A stretch of DNA of 64,000 nt from JAAZCI01 sp046462535 (GTDB taxonomy: Bacteria; Pseudomonadota; Gammaproteobacteria; Cardiobacteriales; Wohlfahrtiimonadaceae), in assembly GCA_046462535.1 (NCBI GenBank), contig JBKGVF010000022.1, positions 62,001-126,000 of the forward strand, written 5' to 3'. The translations under genes and the position numbers were made by a program. Below the pieces are notes generated by a model. It was not told the DNA's origin. It searched no databases and saw nothing but the letters and a program-made list of their open reading frames with translations. Of the stretch, positions 42,329 through 50,928 are shown in pieces. Position 1 is the stretch's first letter. Every line of letters starts with the position of its first letter.

Positions 42329-44191
42329 ATGGATCGAAGTAAGGAGCAGAGTAATCAATTTGATGCCGCACGTTTCTTAAAGAGTGCCCCAACGGATCCC
42401 GGTGTCTATTTAATGTTTGATCGTGAGGGGCGGGTGATCTATGTTGGTAAAGCTAAAAATCTAAAAAATCGACTCCACTCCTACTTTAAAGGGGGGCAGC
42501 TACCCCCTAAAACTGCGGCGTTAGTGGCTAATATTGCCGCCATTGAGACGACAATCACCGCAACAGAGAATGAGGCGCTACTGTTAGAGAGTAACCTTAT
42601 TAAGAAGCATCGACCCCGTTACAATGTCCGTCTTGTGGATGATAAGAGCTACCCCTACATCTATGTCTCTGACCACCCTTATCCACAATTTAGCTTCTAT
42701 CGGGGGCGGCGCAAGCGGCGGGGAACACTCTTAGGGCCCTACCCATCATCAGGGGCAGTGCGAGAGATATTAGCTCTGTTAAAACGGGTCTTTAAGGTGC
42801 GGCAGTGTGATGATACCTTTTTTAGTCACCGAACCCGCCCCTGTCTGCAGTATCAGATCGATCGCTGTAGTGCCCCCTGTGTTAATAAGATTACTAAAGA
42901 GGCTTATCATCATGATGTTTCATCTGCACTGCTCTTCTTAAAGGGGGAGTCTCAGGAGCTACTGACGCTCTTAGGACAGAAGATGACTTTTTATAGTAAG
43001 GAGCTCGCTTTTGAGAAGGCAGCGGTGATACGGGATCAGATTCAGCAGATCCATGAGATCCAGGGGCAAAATGCTATTGAGGGGGGGCGTGATGAGTCAC
43101 TCGATCTTATGGCATTAGCAACCCTTTCTGGCGTTACAGCCATTGAAGTGATGATGGTGCGCGATGGTCGCGTGCTAGGAACGCGGGCCTATTTCCCCAC
43201 GATTCCTAAAGATACCCCAGAGAGTGAGGTAATGGGGGGATTTCTACTGCAATATTATGGTGCTAACCGGCGTCCGCCCCAAAATATAGTGCTCAATATT
43301 CCCCTAGAAGAGGAGGAGCATCAGTGGCTAGAGAGTGGGCTTTCGGAGCTTTCCGGTCGTAAGGTGGTAGTACAGAGTAATGTGCGGCAGCAGAAGCGAC
43401 GATGGTTAGAGATGGTGGGTCGCAATGCGTTACAGTCAGTTAAAGTGAAGTTGGCAGGGAAGAGCACCATCACCCATCGCTTAGAGGCTTTGCGGGCCCA
43501 TCTGCGTTACCCTCGCCCTATTGAGCGGATCGATAGCTTTGATATCTCCCATAGTTTTGGAGAGCGCACCGTAGCAGCTAATATTGTCTATACACCTGAA
43601 GGGTTTCTTAAGCAACAATATCGGCGCTTTAATATTGAAGGCGTTACAAAAGGGGATGATTATGGGGCTTTAGAGCAGGCATTAACTCGACGATTTCAGG
43701 GGCGAGAGGAGGCGCGTTATCCCAATATTTTGCTTATTGATGGGGGGAAAGGGCAATTTCAGGTGGCGCGTAAGGTGCTGCAGAAGTTGCAGATTCCTGA
43801 AGGGCGTAATGAGGGTGAGATTCTGTTAGTGGGTTTCTCTCAAGGGGAGGGAAAACGGCAGGGGATGGATCGACTTTGGGTAGGGGAGCGAGAGGCTGAT
43901 CCCCTTGCCTCAACGAGTCCGGCGTTCCATCTCTTGGCGCAGATTCGGGATGAGGCGCATCGTTTTGCCATTGAGGGGCATCGAACACAGCGGGATAAGT
44001 TGCGGCGTCGCTCTCTTTTAGAGGATATTCCTGGAATCGGTCCTAAACGGCGTCAGGCACTGCTCGCCCACTTTGGAGGGTTAGCAATGATTCGTAAAGC
44101 TACTATTGAGGATATTGCGAAGGTGGAGGGGATTAGTCATCATCTAGCAGGAGAGATCTATCGAGCTCTTAACCGGGAGCGGGAGTCATAG
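42329..44191 (+). CDS. uvrC: Excinuclease ABC subunit C
   Basis: 620 residues from ATG 42329, chosen because GGAGG sits 5 bases before it; ATG 42317 lies in frame upstream but its ribosome-binding spacing is poor. The N-terminal GIY-YIG nuclease domain carries PGVYLMFD and VIYVGKAKNLKNRLHSYF. A Cys-rich region (CLQYQIDRCSAPC) and the UVR domain (~200-245) follow. The C-terminal RNase H-like nuclease begins near SFDISHSFGE, and two helix-hairpin-helix units end the protein (DIPGIGPKRRQALL). Makes the 3' and 5' incisions in nucleotide excision repair. It starts 44 bases after codA. Confidence 0.95.
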   Translation: MDRSKEQSNQFDAARFLKSAPTDPGVYLMFDREGRVIYVGKAKNLKNRLHSYFKGGQLPPKTAALVANIAAIETTITATENEALLLESNLIKKHRPRYNVRLVDDKSYPYIYVSDHPYPQFSFYRGRRKRRGTLLGPYPSSGAVREILALLKRVFKVRQCDDTFFSHRTRPCLQYQIDRCSAPCVNKITKEAYHHDVSSALLFLKGESQELLTLLGQKMTFYSKELAFEKAAVIRDQIQQIHEIQGQNAIEGGRDESLDLMALATLSGVTAIEVMMVRDGRVLGTRAYFPTIPKDTPESEVMGGFLLQYYGANRRPPQNIVLNIPLEEEEHQWLESGLSELSGRKVVVQSNVRQQKRRWLEMVGRNALQSVKVKLAGKSTITHRLEALRAHLRYPRPIERIDSFDISHSFGERTVAANIVYTPEGFLKQQYRRFNIEGVTKGDDYGALEQALTRRFQGREEARYPNILLIDGGKGQFQVARKVLQKLQIPEGRNEGEILLVGFSQGEGKRQGMDRLWVGEREADPLASTSPAFHLLAQIRDEAHRFAIEGHRTQRDKLRRRSLLEDIPGIGPKRRQALLAHFGGLAMIRKATIEDIAKVEGISHHLAGEIYRALNRERES

Positions 44192-44209
44192 TTAGGTAGG
44201 GTGATGAGG

Positions 44210-44238
44210 TTGGTGTGTGGGGGAAACTCCACTATAAT
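44210..44238 (+). promoter_or_regulatory. Promoter of the DUF3829-like lipoprotein gene
   Basis: TTGGTG (44210-44215) and a perfect TATAAT (44233-44238) are spaced exactly 17 bases. Transcription would start near 44245, so a start codon before that point cannot be used by this transcript. Confidence 0.65.
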
Positions 44239-44274
44239 ATGAGATTCAGATTGCGTAAGAGAGAGAGCAGCAGC

Positions 44275-45333
44275 ATGATGCGGAAATTGAGATTACTCCT
44301 ATTCGGGGCGCTACTAGCCGCCTGCCAGTCAGAAGAGGAAGGGGTAGGTAGAGAGGTGGGATTACAGCAGAGCTCACCCTCGGCTGAAGAATCAATGCTA
44401 GAGGCTCAAGTGGCCCATCAGCTCAATAGTAAAATTAATGGTTACATTGCTGTTAATAATGCTTTTTTACAGATTTGGGCCGCAGAGGAGCGGGAGGATT
44501 CCGCCATTATGGAGAGCAATGAGGCGGCATTTTTATGGAATCGCCTCTATAAAGCCTTACCAGAAGAGGAGCAGGATTCGCGAGTGGAGCAGAGTCTCCA
44601 AGCATTTTCAGAAGAGGCGGTAGCAGAGGGGGATTTCACCCGCATTCGTCCCATCAATGAGTATGAAGCGCTCTATTATGAACTGAATCGTACCCTTAAT
44701 CGTTATCAAGAGGTAGATTTAGGTGAGTTAGATCGTGTGGGGTATATGCTCCGAGATCGGCTGCGTGAAGGGTTGCCTCAATGGCGACAGCTTCAGGAGT
44801 ATAATGCCCTTAAGCGGTATCTGGATGATGAGGGTGTTTTAGGGCAGGCGCTGCTACCGAATTATATTGAGACCCGAGAGGCTGTTATTGCGCTCTGGCC
44901 CACCTTTAATCAGGCAGTTGAAGAGGTCAGCAGCACCCAAAAAGAGAGCTTTCTTGCTCAGCTTACAGTAGCGGAAGATCCGTTGTTAACACATACTGTT
45001 TATGCAATGGATCTGGCTCGCTCCCTCATTACACTGCTTCAATCTGAGGCAAATATGGGTGATCATGAGCAGATTGCGCGTGCCGATCACTATATAGAGA
45101 CGATTGAGCAGCATCTCACACAGTTAGAGCAGCTCCTATCAGAGCCAGAGAATCAGAGTCGATTAGGGCGGGAGCCAATTATCTATCCCGCTGTTTTACA
45201 ATCACTACAAGCATTTACCCAAACCTATTGGGAAGGGCGAGAGGAGCCTAAGGCGCGTAAGCGTGATCAGCTCATTAAGTATTACAATAATGCCGCAAGT
45301 TACTACAATGGCTTAATGCCAAAAGCTCTGTAG
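44275..45333 (+). CDS. DUF3829-like lipoprotein
   Basis: 352 residues from ATG 44275, chosen because a strong promoter overlaps the in-frame codon at 44215. A lipoprotein signal (MMRKLRLLLFGALLAAC) has its lipobox cysteine at ~17; Gln-Ser after the Cys suggests outer-membrane sorting. The mature part is acidic and helical, with repeated Glu-rich segments and the C-terminal IKYYNNAASYYNGLMPKA, a pattern seen in DUF3829 proteins such as YiiG. Function unknown. Single gene between uvrC and a palindromic terminator. Confidence 0.7.
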   Translation: MMRKLRLLLFGALLAACQSEEEGVGREVGLQQSSPSAEESMLEAQVAHQLNSKINGYIAVNNAFLQIWAAEEREDSAIMESNEAAFLWNRLYKALPEEEQDSRVEQSLQAFSEEAVAEGDFTRIRPINEYEALYYELNRTLNRYQEVDLGELDRVGYMLRDRLREGLPQWRQLQEYNALKRYLDDEGVLGQALLPNYIETREAVIALWPTFNQAVEEVSSTQKESFLAQLTVAEDPLLTHTVYAMDLARSLITLLQSEANMGDHEQIARADHYIETIEQHLTQLEQLLSEPENQSRLGREPIIYPAVLQSLQAFTQTYWEGREEPKARKRDQLIKYYNNAASYYNGLMPKAL

Positions 45334-45397
45334 TGTGGAGAGCAGTGTAAAGTAACTAAATCTATTAATTTAGAGAGTAGTGTGTTGAGTATTAAAA

Positions 45398-45427
45398 GGA
45401 CGATCATCAATTGATGATCGTTTTATT
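45398..45427 (+). terminator. Palindromic terminator after the DUF3829-like gene
   Basis: CGATCATCAA is followed directly by its complement TTGATGATCG (45401-45420), a perfect 20-base palindrome, extended by A-T and G-T pairs and then TTTTATT. The MATE gene begins almost at once, so its start region lies just after the hairpin. Confidence 0.75.
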
Positions 45428-45439
45428 ATGGAGGAGTAT

Positions 45440-46837
45440 ATGGTAGCAGAGCGCCTGCGGCTGCGTGCAGGAGAATTTAAGCAGCTTATTTGGTTGATGT
45501 TTCCGATTCTACTCACCCAGTGGTTTCAGGTGGGGATGGGGGTTACAGATATCGCAATTACGGGACACTATAGTGATTCTGTTCAAGCATCTGTTGGTCT
45601 AGGGGTGATGATTTGGAATCCTCTGCTATTGTCAGCTACTGGAGTGTTAATGAGTGTTGCGATCTTTAGTGCCCATGAGTTTGGGCGTGGTCGTGCTGAC
45701 CATGTTGCAGCGATTTGGCATAATGGGGTCCTGATAGCGCTGCTACTTATTGTAGTGATTATGGGTATTATGAACCTCCTTTCAGGTGGGATCTTGCGCC
45801 TGATTCGTGTGGAGGAGTCCTTAATTCCTGGTGCGGTTACCTATCTTCGAGCATTAAGTATAGGGGTGCCTGCTATTATTCTCTTCAATAGTCTTCGCCC
45901 TGTTTGTGAGGGGGTGGCACGACCATTACCGATCAGCTTAGTGAGCTCTGTCGGTTTTGTGATTAATGGGCTCCTTAATTACGCCTTAGTCCATGGTTTC
46001 CCCCCTCTTAAAATTCCGAGCTTAGGGATTGTAGGCTCAGGGTTAGGGACGGCATTTACCTTCTGGATTATGTTTATTCTCCTTCTTCTATTTACCCATT
46101 ATGACCCTCGTCTTAAGGGATTAGCATTATTACGCCGCCCCTATCGACTTGATGGTCGTCTAAAGGAGATGATTCGGGTAGGTCTTCCCAATGGAGCCAC
46201 CTTCTTTGCAGAGGTCGCGATCTTTTCAGCAGCGGGGCTGATATTAGGGCAATTTGGGGCGATTGTTGTAAGTAGCCATCAGATTTCACTCTCGATTACC
46301 TCCATGACCTTTATGATTCCCGTGAGTCTTTCTATCGCATTAACAGCGCTCATCGGACAGGCTATGGGGCGGGAGGATTTTGCCGGTGTTAAACGAATTA
46401 CAAAGATGGGCCATATTACCGTTTTAGGGATTATGATGCTGACCAGTCTCTTTCTATTCCTAATGCGTCACCAATTGCCACAGCTCTTTAATAGTAACCC
46501 TGAAATTGTTGCTATGAGTGCAGGCCTTATTCTCTACTCAATAATCTTTCAGATTCCAGATGGTTTACAGATTGTTGCTAATGGAGTTTTGCGGGGAATG
46601 AAGGATACAAAGATTCCGATGCTCTTGAGCATCACCTCCTATTGGCTTATTGCCTTCCCCCTCTTTTACCTACTAGGTGTGGTTAAGGGGATGGCGGCCG
46701 AGGGAGTTTGGATTGGATTGATTGTTGGATTAACCGTATCAGCTATTCTATTAAATAGCCGCCTTTGGTTTATGGGGCGACAATTAGAGATAGAGAAGGG
46801 GAAGAGTTATGGAACGAGTAGAGCAGTGGATTATTAA
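45440..46837 (+). CDS. MATE-family multidrug/Na+ antiporter
   Basis: 465 residues from ATG 45440, which has GGAGG at 45430-45434; an upstream in-frame ATG (45428) lies at the terminator. About 12 membrane helices in two bundles; the first includes LIWLMFPILLTQWFQVGMGV and DIAITGHYS. The NorM-like second-bundle start is RVGLPNGATFFAEVAIFS. Exports drugs or dyes in exchange for Na+ or H+ at the inner membrane. Its end overlaps tsaE by 29 bases. Confidence 0.88.
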   Translation: MVAERLRLRAGEFKQLIWLMFPILLTQWFQVGMGVTDIAITGHYSDSVQASVGLGVMIWNPLLLSATGVLMSVAIFSAHEFGRGRADHVAAIWHNGVLIALLLIVVIMGIMNLLSGGILRLIRVEESLIPGAVTYLRALSIGVPAIILFNSLRPVCEGVARPLPISLVSSVGFVINGLLNYALVHGFPPLKIPSLGIVGSGLGTAFTFWIMFILLLLFTHYDPRLKGLALLRRPYRLDGRLKEMIRVGLPNGATFFAEVAIFSAAGLILGQFGAIVVSSHQISLSITSMTFMIPVSLSIALTALIGQAMGREDFAGVKRITKMGHITVLGIMMLTSLFLFLMRHQLPQLFNSNPEIVAMSAGLILYSIIFQIPDGLQIVANGVLRGMKDTKIPMLLSITSYWLIAFPLFYLLGVVKGMAAEGVWIGLIVGLTVSAILLNSRLWFMGRQLEIEKGKSYGTSRAVDY

Positions 46838-47294
46838 GAGTGAGGAGGAGACTGCGCAATTAGCATCGGCGCTGGCAGCCTCGGTCGCTCAGTTAGAGGA
46901 TGGGGTTAAGATCTATCTTAAGGGGAATCTTGGCGCAGGAAAGAGTACCTTTTCACGCTACTTTATCCGCACCTTTGGGGTGGAGGGGGCGATTAAGAGT
47001 CCAACCTATACGCTGATAGAGCCATATCAAGTGGCTAATGGTGAGATTCTTCATATTGATCTCTATCGATTAGCAACGGCTGAGGAGATCTATGATCTAG
47101 GGTTTTTAGAGGAGGAGCAGGCTATCTGGCTTATTGAGTGGCCGGAAAAGGGGCAGGGAGTATTACCAGCAGCAGATCTCCTATTAGCTCTTGAGCGTGA
47201 TCTGGAAGAGTTAACCCTTACTCTGTATGGTAAGAGCCAGAAGGGTATTGCGCTGCTTGATCAACTCTCTGCAGCGGATCGCGTCTTAGAATAA
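46809..47294 (+). CDS. tsaE: tRNA threonylcarbamoyladenosine biosynthesis ATPase TsaE
   Basis: 161 residues. The Walker A loop is GNLGAGKST (39-47); the family signatures SPTYTLIEPY and HIDLYRL and the WPE motif (IEWPEKG) are present. TsaE drives turnover of the TsaBD complex in t6A synthesis. It begins inside the MATE gene (29-base overlap). TsaB is encoded 42 kb away in this window. Confidence 0.94.
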   Translation: MERVEQWIIKSEEETAQLASALAASVAQLEDGVKIYLKGNLGAGKSTFSRYFIRTFGVEGAIKSPTYTLIEPYQVANGEILHIDLYRLATAEEIYDLGFLEEEQAIWLIEWPEKGQGVLPAADLLLALERDLEELTLTLYGKSQKGIALLDQLSAADRVLE

Positions 47295-47297
47295 GAG

Positions 47298-47324
47298 AAA
47301 AGATCGGCCAAGAGGCCGATCTTT
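47298..47324. terminator. Bidirectional terminator (tsaE / lipoprotein)
   Basis: AAAGATCGGCC (47299-47309) pairs with GGCCGATCTTT (47314-47324), an 11-bp stem with a 4-base loop. The minus-strand side continues TTTTCTC, suited to ending the convergent lipoprotein gene. Confidence 0.85.
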
Positions 47325-47355
47325 CATCGATCATAATTTGAGACTATATTCGCTT

Positions 47356-47922
47356 CTATAGGCGCTGAGCAAGCTTTTTTGTCTGCTCATCGGCATAGAG
47401 CTGATAGCTATGTTGTACAAGGGGATAGTTATCAATGGCGCGGATAAAGTTTAAGTGTACCGTAATGATCGATCCATCTACTTCATAGCTTGAGACAACT
47501 AAGGTGTCAGCACCGATTCGCTGTGCGAAGTTTGTGGCCTCTTCAGAGACACCAATATATCCTTGAAGATCGGGTTGTACACGGATCATATTCTCTCGGA
47601 AGTGAACATGACGTGCTCGCTTTTTAGCGGCTATAGCACGGGTTAGATGTGCGCCGATCGAGCGACCAGTTTGATATGTTTTGCTGTAATCTGCTTGATT
47701 GAGCGCAGAGCCGATTACAAAGTTATTCTGATCTTTAAATAACCAAGGGGCTCGCTTCTGAACATCTTTAATTGCTTGAGCGGTTGCCTCTTCAATAGAG
47801 CTACTCTCTAGCTGCTCTAACTGAAATTTAGGTTGTGGACCGTTAGGATCATCAGCTTTTAAACCAACATTACATCCTGCTACGGCTAAGGGTATTAATG
47901 CATATAAAAATAATTTTTTCAT
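47356..47922 (-). CDS. FlgO-domain-like lipoprotein
   Basis: 188 residues. The lipoprotein signal MKKLFLYALIPLAVAGC has its Cys at 17; the following residues (NVGLK) lack Asp at +2, so outer-membrane sorting is likely. The mature domain has TGRSIGAHLTRAI, VHFRENMIRVQPD and ADTLVVSSYEVDGSIITVHL, a pattern resembling FlgO, the Vibrio outer-membrane lipoprotein linked to flagella. No flagellar genes occur here. Single gene, convergent with tsaE. The FlgO link is by resemblance only. Confidence 0.62.
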   Translation of the reverse strand: MKKLFLYALIPLAVAGCNVGLKADDPNGPQPKFQLEQLESSSIEEATAQAIKDVQKRAPWLFKDQNNFVIGSALNQADYSKTYQTGRSIGAHLTRAIAAKKRARHVHFRENMIRVQPDLQGYIGVSEEATNFAQRIGADTLVVSSYEVDGSIITVHLNFIRAIDNYPLVQHSYQLYADEQTKKLAQRL

Positions 47923-48172
47923 TCTGTTCTCTCATCTCCAAAAAGGTAGATTGGCAATCATTTCGATCGATCTGATCTACATTTTAAGGGTATTGATAAA
48001 TAATAAAGATTGATTTTTGTAAAGATAATTAGAGAGAGAATACCACTTTTTCTTGAAAGTGACCATATTAGAGTCACCAATCTTGAGTGAGGTTCGGTGA
48101 TGACCAGTTAATGATTGGAAAGAATCGGGTTATGGTTTATAGGTAGCGCTTAAAAAAGGGGGGGCTAGGTGT

Positions 48173-48178
48173 TAGAAT
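48173..48178 (+). promoter_or_regulatory. Possible -10 element for apbC-dcd
   Basis: TAGAAT lies 33 bases before the apbC ATG, with only a weak -35 (TTAAAA, 48150-48155, 17-base spacing). A run of seven G residues lies between. The 289-base gap from 47923 holds no gene I can support. Confidence 0.28.
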
Positions 48179-48211
48179 AGAGGGACTAAAATAGATAACG
48201 GTAGGTGTTTT

Positions 48212-49288
48212 ATGGCGATTAAAGTTGAAGAGATCAAAACATTACTCTCAAAAGAGGTAGATCGATATTTAGAGCAGGACCTCGTTACTGCTAATGTTGT
48301 AAAAGATATTAAGCAGACCGAAGAGGGCATCGTAGTGGAGCTGGTATATGGCTTCTACGCTAAAGCTCACCTAAAGTCGGTGGAGGAGAATCTCTCGCAG
48401 CGATTGACGGAGGCTGTCGGTGTTTCGGTTGAGGTGAAATGTAGCACTAAGGTGGTTGCCCATCAGGTGCAGGATCGCTTAAAACCCCTTCGCGGTGTTA
48501 AAAATATTATCGCTGTTGCCTCTGGAAAAGGGGGGGTGGGTAAATCCACAACATCGGTAAACTTAGCACTCTCTCTTCTGAAAGAGGGGGCGAGTGTGGG
48601 GGTGTTAGATGCGGACATCTACGGACCGAGCGTCCCTACCATGTTAGGAACAACTGAGACCCCTAAATCACTTGATGGTAAGTCGATGGAGCCGGTGGAG
48701 AGTCTGGGCTTACAGACTAATTCCATTGGTTTTCTTATTGCTGAGAAGGATGCGGCTATCTGGCGCGCTCCGATGGCGGTCTCAGCTCTGGCGCAACTAC
48801 TGAAAGAGACAAATTGGCGGGACCTTGACTATTTAATTGTTGATATGCCACCAGGAACTGGAGATATCCAGCTAACATTGGCACAGCAGATTCCTGTGGC
48901 GGGGAGTGTTATCGTCACCACACCTCAAGATTTAGCGCTCGTTGATGCTAGGAAAGGACTCAATATGTTCCGCAAAGTAAATATCCCTGTTTTAGGGGTT
49001 GTGGAGAATATGAGCTACCATATCTGCTCAAACTGTGGGCATGAGGAGGCGATCTTTGGTGAAGGAGGGGGGAGTCGTCTCTCCGAGGATACCGGTGTAG
49101 AGCTTTTAGGAAAGATGCCTTTAGATACCCGAATCCGTGCAGAGGTAGATGAGGGGCGACCAACCGCATTAACAGAGGGAACATTAGCAGAGCTCTACAG
49201 TGAGCTGGCCATTAAGATGGCAGCAAAGCTCTCGCTACGCGCTAAAGATATGAAAGGGATCTTTCCCGACATAGTGGTGGAGAATTAA
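48212..49288 (+). CDS. apbC: Iron-sulfur cluster carrier ApbC (Mrp/NBP35 family)
   Basis: 358 residues. An N-terminal MIP18/DUF59-type domain (~1-85) is followed by a P-loop ATPase with a deviant Walker A motif GKGGVGKSTTSVN (~107-119), DADIYGPSVP and DMPPGTGDIQLT. The CSNCG pair near the C-terminus (~272-276) holds a bridging [4Fe-4S] cluster in the dimer. Loads clusters onto apo-enzymes in the cytoplasm. dcd follows after 6 bases, an order also seen in pseudomonads as I recall. Confidence 0.94.
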   Translation: MAIKVEEIKTLLSKEVDRYLEQDLVTANVVKDIKQTEEGIVVELVYGFYAKAHLKSVEENLSQRLTEAVGVSVEVKCSTKVVAHQVQDRLKPLRGVKNIIAVASGKGGVGKSTTSVNLALSLLKEGASVGVLDADIYGPSVPTMLGTTETPKSLDGKSMEPVESLGLQTNSIGFLIAEKDAAIWRAPMAVSALAQLLKETNWRDLDYLIVDMPPGTGDIQLTLAQQIPVAGSVIVTTPQDLALVDARKGLNMFRKVNIPVLGVVENMSYHICSNCGHEEAIFGEGGGSRLSEDTGVELLGKMPLDTRIRAEVDEGRPTALTEGTLAELYSELAIKMAAKLSLRAKDMKGIFPDIVVEN

Positions 49289-49294
49289 AGCAGT

Positions 49295-49861
49295 ATGAGT
49301 ATAAAAGCAGATCGCTGGATTCGTGAGCAATCCGAAAAATATGGCATGATTGAGCCCTTCGAGCCGAATCAGGTGCGAGAGAATGAGTCTGGGCGTATTA
49401 TCAGCTATGGCACCTCAAGCTATGGGTATGATGTGCGTTGTAGCAATGAGTTTAAGGTTTTTACCAATATCAACTCTACAATTGTAGACCCTAAGAATTT
49501 TGATGAGGGGAGCTTTATTGATGTGGAGTCGGATGTCTGTATTATTCCGCCTAACTCTTTTGCCTTAGCGCGCACAATTGAGTATTTCCGAATCCCCCGA
49601 AATGTCTTAACGATCTGCTTAGGTAAATCCACCTATGCGCGTTGTGGCATTATTGTCAATGTGACCCCTCTTGAGCCTGAGTGGGAAGGGCATGTAACGT
49701 TGGAGTTCTCAAATACGACCCCCCTACCAGCAAAAATATATGCTGGTGAAGGGGTTGCGCAGATGCTCTTTTTTGAATCGGATGAGGTGTGTGAGGTCTC
49801 CTATAAAGATCGCGGGGGTAAATATCAGGGACAGACGGGGGTGACACTCCCACGAACATAG
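49295..49861 (+). CDS. dcd: dCTP deaminase
   Basis: 188 residues. The trimeric dUTPase-like fold carries SYGYDVRCSNEF (~41-52), the active-site block GKSTYARCGIIVNVTPLEP (~110-128) with the catalytic Glu shortly after, and QGQTGVTLP at the C-terminus. Converts dCTP to dUTP and ammonia, the main source of dUTP for dTTP in Gram-negative bacteria. Ends at a strong terminator. Confidence 0.96.
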   Translation: MSIKADRWIREQSEKYGMIEPFEPNQVRENESGRIISYGTSSYGYDVRCSNEFKVFTNINSTIVDPKNFDEGSFIDVESDVCIIPPNSFALARTIEYFRIPRNVLTICLGKSTYARCGIIVNVTPLEPEWEGHVTLEFSNTTPLPAKIYAGEGVAQMLFFESDEVCEVSYKDRGGKYQGQTGVTLPRT

Positions 49862-49899
49862 AGGCTGAGAGATCGGCTTCTAGAGATTAATGGATTGGT

Positions 49900-49934
49900 G
49901 AGGCGCTCAAATGATGGTTGCGCCTCTTTTTTTT
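49900..49934 (+). terminator. Terminator of apbC-dcd
   Basis: GAGGCGC (49900-49906) pairs with GCGCCTC (49920-49926) across a 13-base loop, followed by eight T residues. Confidence 0.9.
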
Positions 49935-49979
49935 AGAGTGGAGGTACCATTCTTTTCATCAAGACTCACTATTTTCATC

Positions 49980-49985
49980 TATAAT
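49980..49985 (+). promoter_or_regulatory. Possible -10 element for map
   Basis: A perfect TATAAT 52 bases before the map start and after the dcd terminator. No good -35 at standard spacing. Confidence 0.35.
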
Positions 49986-50036
49986 TACCGATTAATTTAT
50001 AACGAAGAGTTACTTAGGAGTTGTTAAAGAGAGAAC

Positions 50037-50804
50037 ATGTCAGAGATTATTATTAAAAATGCAGAGCAGATAGAGGGTATCCGTAAGGCGAATCAGTTGG
50101 TTGCGGATATTTTGGATATGATCACGCCCTATGTGAAGGAGGGAGTGACCACCGCAGAGCTTGATGAGCGAATTCATCAATATATGAAGGATCATGGTGC
50201 CCGATCGGGTAGCCTAAATTATGGTAACCCACCATTTCCCGGTGCATCGTGTATCTCTACAAATCATGTTGTCTGTCATGGGATCCCATCGGATAAGGCA
50301 TTAAAGAGTGGCGATATTGTTAATATCGATGTCTGTCTTGAGAAGGATGGGTATTATGGGGATTCAAGTCGGATGTATGGTATCGGTGAGGTCTCCATCA
50401 TGGCGCAGCGGTTAATTGATGCTACTTATGAATCAATGATGATGGCTATTGAGATTGTGAAGCCTGGTGTCCCTTTTCGTAAGATTGGGGAGGTGATTCA
50501 GAAGAATGCAAAGCGTTATAACTACTCGGTTGTACGAGATTTCTGTGGACATGGACTTGGCTTGAGCCTCCATGAGGCGCCGCAAGTGCTCCATTATAGT
50601 TCACCGCTGGTTAAAGATATTATGGAGCCGGGGATGATCTTTACCATCGAGCCGATGATTAATGTTGGTCGAGCAGATGTAAAAGTTTTACGAGATGGGT
50701 GGACGGCTGTCACTCGGGATCGATCCCTTACTGCACAGTGGGAGCATGCTGTCTTAGTTACCGATGATGGTTATGAGATTCTCAGCCTTCCAACGCCTAA
50801 ATAA
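50037..50804 (+). CDS. map: Type I methionine aminopeptidase
   Basis: 255 residues. The five metal ligands and catalytic His residues are in place: NHVVCHGIP (~77-85), VNIDVC, YGDSSRMY, FCGHGLGLSLHEAPQVLHY (~172-190), FTIEPMINVG and QWEHAVLV. Removes the initiator Met from nascent proteins with a small second residue. In many bacteria map lies next to rpsB; here it precedes ubiH, where E. coli has another M24-family gene, pepP. Confidence 0.95.
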   Translation: MSEIIIKNAEQIEGIRKANQLVADILDMITPYVKEGVTTAELDERIHQYMKDHGARSGSLNYGNPPFPGASCISTNHVVCHGIPSDKALKSGDIVNIDVCLEKDGYYGDSSRMYGIGEVSIMAQRLIDATYESMMMAIEIVKPGVPFRKIGEVIQKNAKRYNYSVVRDFCGHGLGLSLHEAPQVLHYSSPLVKDIMEPGMIFTIEPMINVGRADVKVLRDGWTAVTRDRSLTAQWEHAVLVTDDGYEILSLPTPK

Positions 50805-50928
50805 GGGGTGATCTTGGAGAGTAGACCTCTGCTTCCTTGTTCTATATCAATAGGGGTAGAGGGTGACTCGGTAGACTAAAAAGAGTGCAGTATGGTAAGG
50901 GGAATTTCCTAAGATTGAGGGTGATGTA

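Noticed and set aside
44215..44274. Upstream start for the DUF3829-like lipoprotein
   Set aside because: It would place the start inside the -35/-10 promoter and put 20 residues before a clear lipoprotein signal peptide.
50037..50804. A pepP-like aminopeptidase P before ubiH, as in E. coli
   Set aside because: The protein is 255 residues with all type I methionine aminopeptidase signatures; PepP is much longer, with an extra N-terminal domain.
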